DNA of 7,718 bases from Phycisphaerae bacterium (GTDB lineage: Bacteria; Planctomycetota; Phycisphaerae; UBA1845), in the NCBI GenBank assembly GCA_029260195.1, contig JAJDDS010000253.1, positions 1-7,718 on the forward strand, in the 5' to 3' direction. Position numbers and translations under genes: made by a program. Positions 5,775 to 7,718 of the stretch are shown in pieces. The notes below the pieces were generated by a model. That model ran no database searches and had not been told where the DNA came from. It worked only from the letters and a program-made list of their open reading frames with translations. Positions within the stretch are counted from its first letter, which is position 1. Each line of letters begins with the position of its first letter.

Positions 5775-6548
5775 ATGACCCTGGACCTCGACGAATCGGT
5801 CGCGCAAGCGATGGAGACCGACGTACGGCTATTGCCCCTCCTGCCAGAGCTCCTGACCGACCTGTGGGAGTTGGGTTCCTCGGCCGAACAGGTTGTTGCC
5901 GCTCTCAAGTCGGTTGGAGTGGAGCCGGATTCCACCGTTCTCGATCTGGCCTGCGGGAAGGGCGCTGTGGCCGTGGCCCTTGCTGAGCAGCTGGGCGTCC
6001 GAGTCGAGGGCATCGACGCCTTCCAGCCGTTTCTGCAGGCCGCGCGGGCGCTAGCGACGGAGCGAGGCGTCTCCCATAGATGTCGCTTCGAGCAGGGAGA
6101 CATTCGGAATCTGCTCGGGCAGGAAGAGCAGTACGACGTAGCCCTCCTGCTGAGCGTCGGGCCTGTGTTGGGGGACTATGAGCAGACCATGGCAGGCCTT
6201 CGGAGATTGGTTCGCGCGGGCGGGCACATCCTCATCGAGGATGGCTTCCTGGCGGACGGGGTGGCGCCTCTGCCGTTGGCTGAAGGGTATGTTGATCACT
6301 CGGAGACACTTCGCCAATTGACGGCCTGTCGTGACGTGGTGGTCCAGGAAGTCATCTGCCCGGCGGAGCAGGTCCGGTCGGTCAACCAGAGGAACACCGA
6401 CCTGATCCGACAGCGGGCGAGTCTCGTCAAAGCAAGCCATCCCGCCTTCGAGCAGTTGATTGACGAATATGTGGCGAGGCAGGAGCGTGAGACGCAGATT
6501 CTCGGTACGGACGTCCTTTGCGCCATCTGGGTCTTGCGACGGGCCTAG
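5775..6548 (+). CDS. Class I SAM-dependent methyltransferase, 257 aa
   Basis: The fold is a standard Rossmann-type methyltransferase. Motif I is VLDLACGKGAVAVALAE (D57, G61, G63), which binds S-adenosylmethionine. An acidic strand end follows in VEGIDAF, then FEQGDI before the adenine-contacting residue, YDVALLLSVGPVLGDY as motif IV, and LRRLVRAGGHILIEDGF as motif V. An N-terminal helical cap of about 45 residues and a C-terminal half with many charged helices probably define the acceptor, which I cannot name. The protein looks soluble. I choose ATG 5775 because the upstream in-frame TTG at 5742 lies in the attC R' box itself. The ribosome-binding site is weak (GGATAGAG). The gene ends 15 bases before the R'' box of attC7. 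Methyltransferases acting on small molecules, proteins or RNA are equally possible. Confidence 0.9.
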   Translation: MTLDLDESVAQAMETDVRLLPLLPELLTDLWELGSSAEQVVAALKSVGVEPDSTVLDLACGKGAVAVALAEQLGVRVEGIDAFQPFLQAARALATERGVSHRCRFEQGDIRNLLGQEEQYDVALLLSVGPVLGDYEQTMAGLRRLVRAGGHILIEDGFLADGVAPLPLAEGYVDHSETLRQLTACRDVVVQEVICPAEQVRSVNQRNTDLIRQRASLVKASHPAFEQLIDEYVARQERETQILGTDVLCAIWVLRRA

Positions 6549-6563
6549 CAGAGTGGATTGCCC

Positions 6564-6629
6564 GTCCAACAAGGCGATGCAAACGGACGGACGCTTCGCG
6601 GCCGTCCGCTGATCGCTGAGCCGTTGATC
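6564..6629 (+). repeat. attC site 7
   Basis: R'' GTCCAAC at 6564-6570 is exactly complementary to GTTGGAC, the R' at the 5' end of the same cassette (5741-5747). The R' here is GTTGATC (6623-6629), off the consensus in one position. The inner arms are a different sequence, CGGACGG pairing with CCGTCCG and CGC with GCG around TT, again with a single unpaired A, so the shape is kept while the sequence has changed. Confidence 0.9.
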
Positions 6630-6640
6630 CGCCACCGACC

Positions 6641-7027
6641 ATGCCCACCAAACCCAACTTCCAAACCGCCTCTCCTTACCAGGACGACATCCTCGCGCTT
6701 CCGGTCGCCGACCTGGACGCCGCGTCCGAGTGGTACTCCTGTCACTTCGGGATGCGCGAGGTCGAGCGCCGCGATCAGCCGTGTCCCGCGGTCGTGCTCG
6801 AGCGCGCGGGGGTTCGGATCGGCTTCGCGATCAACGGGCGCGACGCCGCGCAGGACGGTGCGGCCGTGCACGTCAGCAACATCAGCGCATTCAGGGACGA
6901 GCTCGAGTCGCGCGGCGTCAAGACGGCCAACTGGCGGAGTGACCTCGTTCCCGCCAGCGTGGCGCCTGAAGAGCGCGTGCAGCGCCTGATCGGCGGTGCC
7001 ACCTCGGCGGAATCTTGCACTTGGTGA
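6641..7027 (+). pseudogene. VOC/glyoxalase-fold protein with replaced C-terminus (last cassette)
   Basis: From ATG 6641 the first 98 residues resemble the vicinal-oxygen-chelate superfamily: strand ILALPVADLD, helix AASEWYSCHFGM, strands with VERRD, VVLERAGVRIGFAINGRDA, then a second module beginning GAAVHVSNISAFRDELESRGVKTANW. This is the paired beta-alpha-beta architecture of glyoxalase I, bleomycin-resistance and dioxygenase proteins. After about residue 99 (nt 6938) the sequence (RSDLVPASVAPEERVQ...) no longer looks like the family, and the last strands, which usually supply a metal ligand and close the fold, are missing. No attC follows. The gene was probably cut by a deletion or rearrangement at the end of the array and now reads into unrelated DNA until the stop at 7025. 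Its high GC content resembles the chromosomal flank. An intact but divergent short VOC protein is the alternative. Confidence 0.65.
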
Positions 7028-7134
7028 TAGTCTCGCGTCTCCGCGGGCGACTCCCTCCCGCGGCCGTCGGCGCTCTCCCGTGTTCTCTGCGCCGCCTCAT
7101 CAGGCCTTTCTCCGCGACCCGGATTCCACCCGTC
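7028..7134. other. Intergenic region with inverted repeat
   Basis: A 7-bp perfect inverted repeat, CCGCGGG (7041-7047) and CCCGCGG (7057-7063), with a 9-base spacer lies 14 bases after the VOC stop. No T-run follows, so it is at best a weak or factor-assisted terminator. The rest is GC-rich and must hold the promoter of the next gene, but I see no clear -10/-35 pair or strong ribosome-binding site. Confidence 0.35.
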
Positions 7135-7718
7135 ATGACCCGCACCGCTCGCCTCGCGCTCGCCGCCTCGCTCTTCGTCGCCCTCGCACCGCTCGCGGCG
7201 GCCCAGGCGCCCGCGCCCGGCCATCGCGTGTACTCGCCCAACGGCGGGACCAACACCCTGCTCGTCGATGATCAGGGCAACACCGTTCACACCTGGCCCA
7301 GCGCGAACAACCCGGGCAACACGGTCTACGTCGAGCCCGACGGCGTCATGCTGCGCGCGATCAAGACCGGCGTGGCGGGCCCCGGCGGCGTCGGCGGCGG
7401 CGTCCAGCGGCTCGCGCTCGACGGCACCCAGCTCTGGCGCTTCGACTACGACACCGGCGGGGTCATCCACCACCACAACGTCGAGTCGCTGCCGAACGGC
7501 AACGTGCTCATGGTCGCCTGGGAGGTAAAGACGCAGGCGGAGGCCATCGCGCAAGGGCGCAACCCCGCGCTCGTCACCGGCGCCAACTTCATGCCCGACC
7601 ACATCATCGAGGTCGAGCAGACCGGGCCGACCAGCGGCAACATCGTCTGGGAGTGGCATGTCTGGGATCACCTGATCCAGGACTTCGACAGCAACGTGGC
7701 AAACCACGGCGTCGTCGG
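7135..7718 (+). CDS. Arylsulfotransferase (ASST)-family exported protein, N-terminal part
   Basis: The gene starts at ATG 7135 and remains open to the last base, so 194 residues of a longer protein are visible. Residues 1-24 are a Sec-type signal peptide (basic TRTARLA, hydrophobic core, AAAQ near the cleavage point), so the protein is exported. The mature part shows the bacterial arylsulfotransferase-type beta-propeller signature: TLLVDDQGNTVHTW, TVYVEPDGVMLRA, IHHHNVESLPNGNVLMVAWE with H112-H114, then DHIIEVEQTGP and NIVWEWHVWDHLIQDFD. Family members of the known AssT type move sulfate between phenolic compounds, but many relatives have unproven activity, and the catalytic histidine region may lie beyond the window. 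Codon use is extremely GC-rich, unlike the HerA cassette, and there is no attC, so this is taken as chromosomal flank. Confidence 0.88.
   Translation, partial: MTRTARLALAASLFVALAPLAAAQAPAPGHRVYSPNGGTNTLLVDDQGNTVHTWPSANNPGNTVYVEPDGVMLRAIKTGVAGPGGVGGGVQRLALDGTQLWRFDYDTGGVIHHHNVESLPNGNVLMVAWEVKTQAEAIAQGRNPALVTGANFMPDHIIEVEQTGPTSGNIVWEWHVWDHLIQDFDSNVANHGVV

Larger units (their letters stand above)
1..6940 (+). mobile_element. Integron gene-cassette array, partial on the left, broken on the right
   Basis: The region is a head-to-tail series of short, same-strand gene units, most of them ending in an imperfect palindrome with integron attC architecture. Inferred cassette limits, cutting between G and TT of each R' box, are: before 1-379, 380-888, 889-1230, 1231-2084, 2085-4283, 4284-5269, 5270-5741, 5742-6623, and 6624 to about 6940. 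Two cassettes show the expected self-complementarity between their 5' end and their own R'' box: cassette 6 (TTAGGAGG with CCTCCTAA) and cassette 8 (TTGGAC with GTCCAA). No integrase gene is present, so from this window alone it could be the distal part of a complete integron or an integrase-less cluster of attC sites. Gene orientation relative to the R' boxes places any attI and integrase to the left. The right limit is approximate and is set where the last cassette gene stops resembling its family. Confidence 0.93.

Noticed and set aside
321..6629. CRISPR array, because a similar sequence recurs several times
   Set aside because: Spacing is irregular, from under 1 kb to over 2 kb, genes fill the intervals, and each unit is an imperfect palindrome with R boxes typical of attC.
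6828..6834. GATCAAC inside the VOC gene as the R'' partner of GTTGATC, implying an attC there
   Set aside because: It encodes part of FAINGRDA, which fits the VOC family, and no hairpin arms or R' box follow at the right distance.
7041..7063. Rho-independent terminator after the VOC gene
   Set aside because: The 7-bp inverted repeat is real, but no T-run follows in either direction and such GC-rich palindromes are expected in this flank, so it is described only as an inverted repeat.
6775..7707. A 310-codon frame on the - strand over the VOC and ASST region
   Set aside because: It is the mirror of very GC-rich coding DNA. Its product is Asp/Arg/Val/Gly-rich without motifs, while the + frame has a signal peptide and ASST signatures.

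Overview
The window is a stretch of an integron gene-cassette array followed by ordinary chromosome. From position 1 to about 6940 all supported genes run on the + strand. Most are followed by a copy of a roughly 63-bp imperfect palindrome whose outer arms are complementary (typically GCCTAAC ... GTTAGGC) and whose inner arms form a hairpin with one unpaired base. These are attC recombination sites. Seven are recognisable: six fairly intact, one of which is longer and divergent. An eighth has decayed to a stub. Several of the 63-bp sites are nearly identical, which is typical of a chromosomal (sedentary) array. No integrase gene or attI site lies in the window. By the usual orientation (integrase, attI, then gene-attC units reading away) they would lie to the left of position 1 if they exist.

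Layout by cassette: (1) 3' end of an unknown gene with a C-terminal membrane helix; (2) unknown soluble protein; (3) small zinc-ribbon protein, joined to cassette 2 because the attC between them lost its hairpin; (4) Mrr-type PD-(D/E)XK nuclease-like protein; (5) large membrane-anchored HerA/FtsK-type ATPase; (6) lipoprotein with two aspartic-protease-like DTG lobes; (7) a cassette of about 470 bp with no convincing gene but a long imperfect hairpin; (8) class I SAM-dependent methyltransferase; (9) a VOC/glyoxalase-fold gene that loses its family-like C-terminus near 6938 and has no attC, marking the broken right end of the array. From 7135 a very GC-rich gene for an exported arylsulfotransferase (ASST)-family protein runs off the right edge and probably represents host chromosome.

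The cassettes need not act together, since each was probably acquired separately. The most suggestive neighbourhood is the nuclease and HerA-like ATPase in consecutive cassettes, because HerA-type ATPases paired with nucleases are a known theme of anti-phage defence. That link is inference only. The junctions carry their own history: in cassettes 6 and 8 the 5' end is complementary to that cassette's own R'' box, as expected if they moved as circles, and in cassette 6 the junction also supplies a perfect AGGAGG ribosome-binding site.

The host cannot be named. The ASST gene suggests a bacterium with a GC-rich chromosome. The cassettes, especially the HerA cassette, are visibly less GC-rich, consistent with mixed origins.
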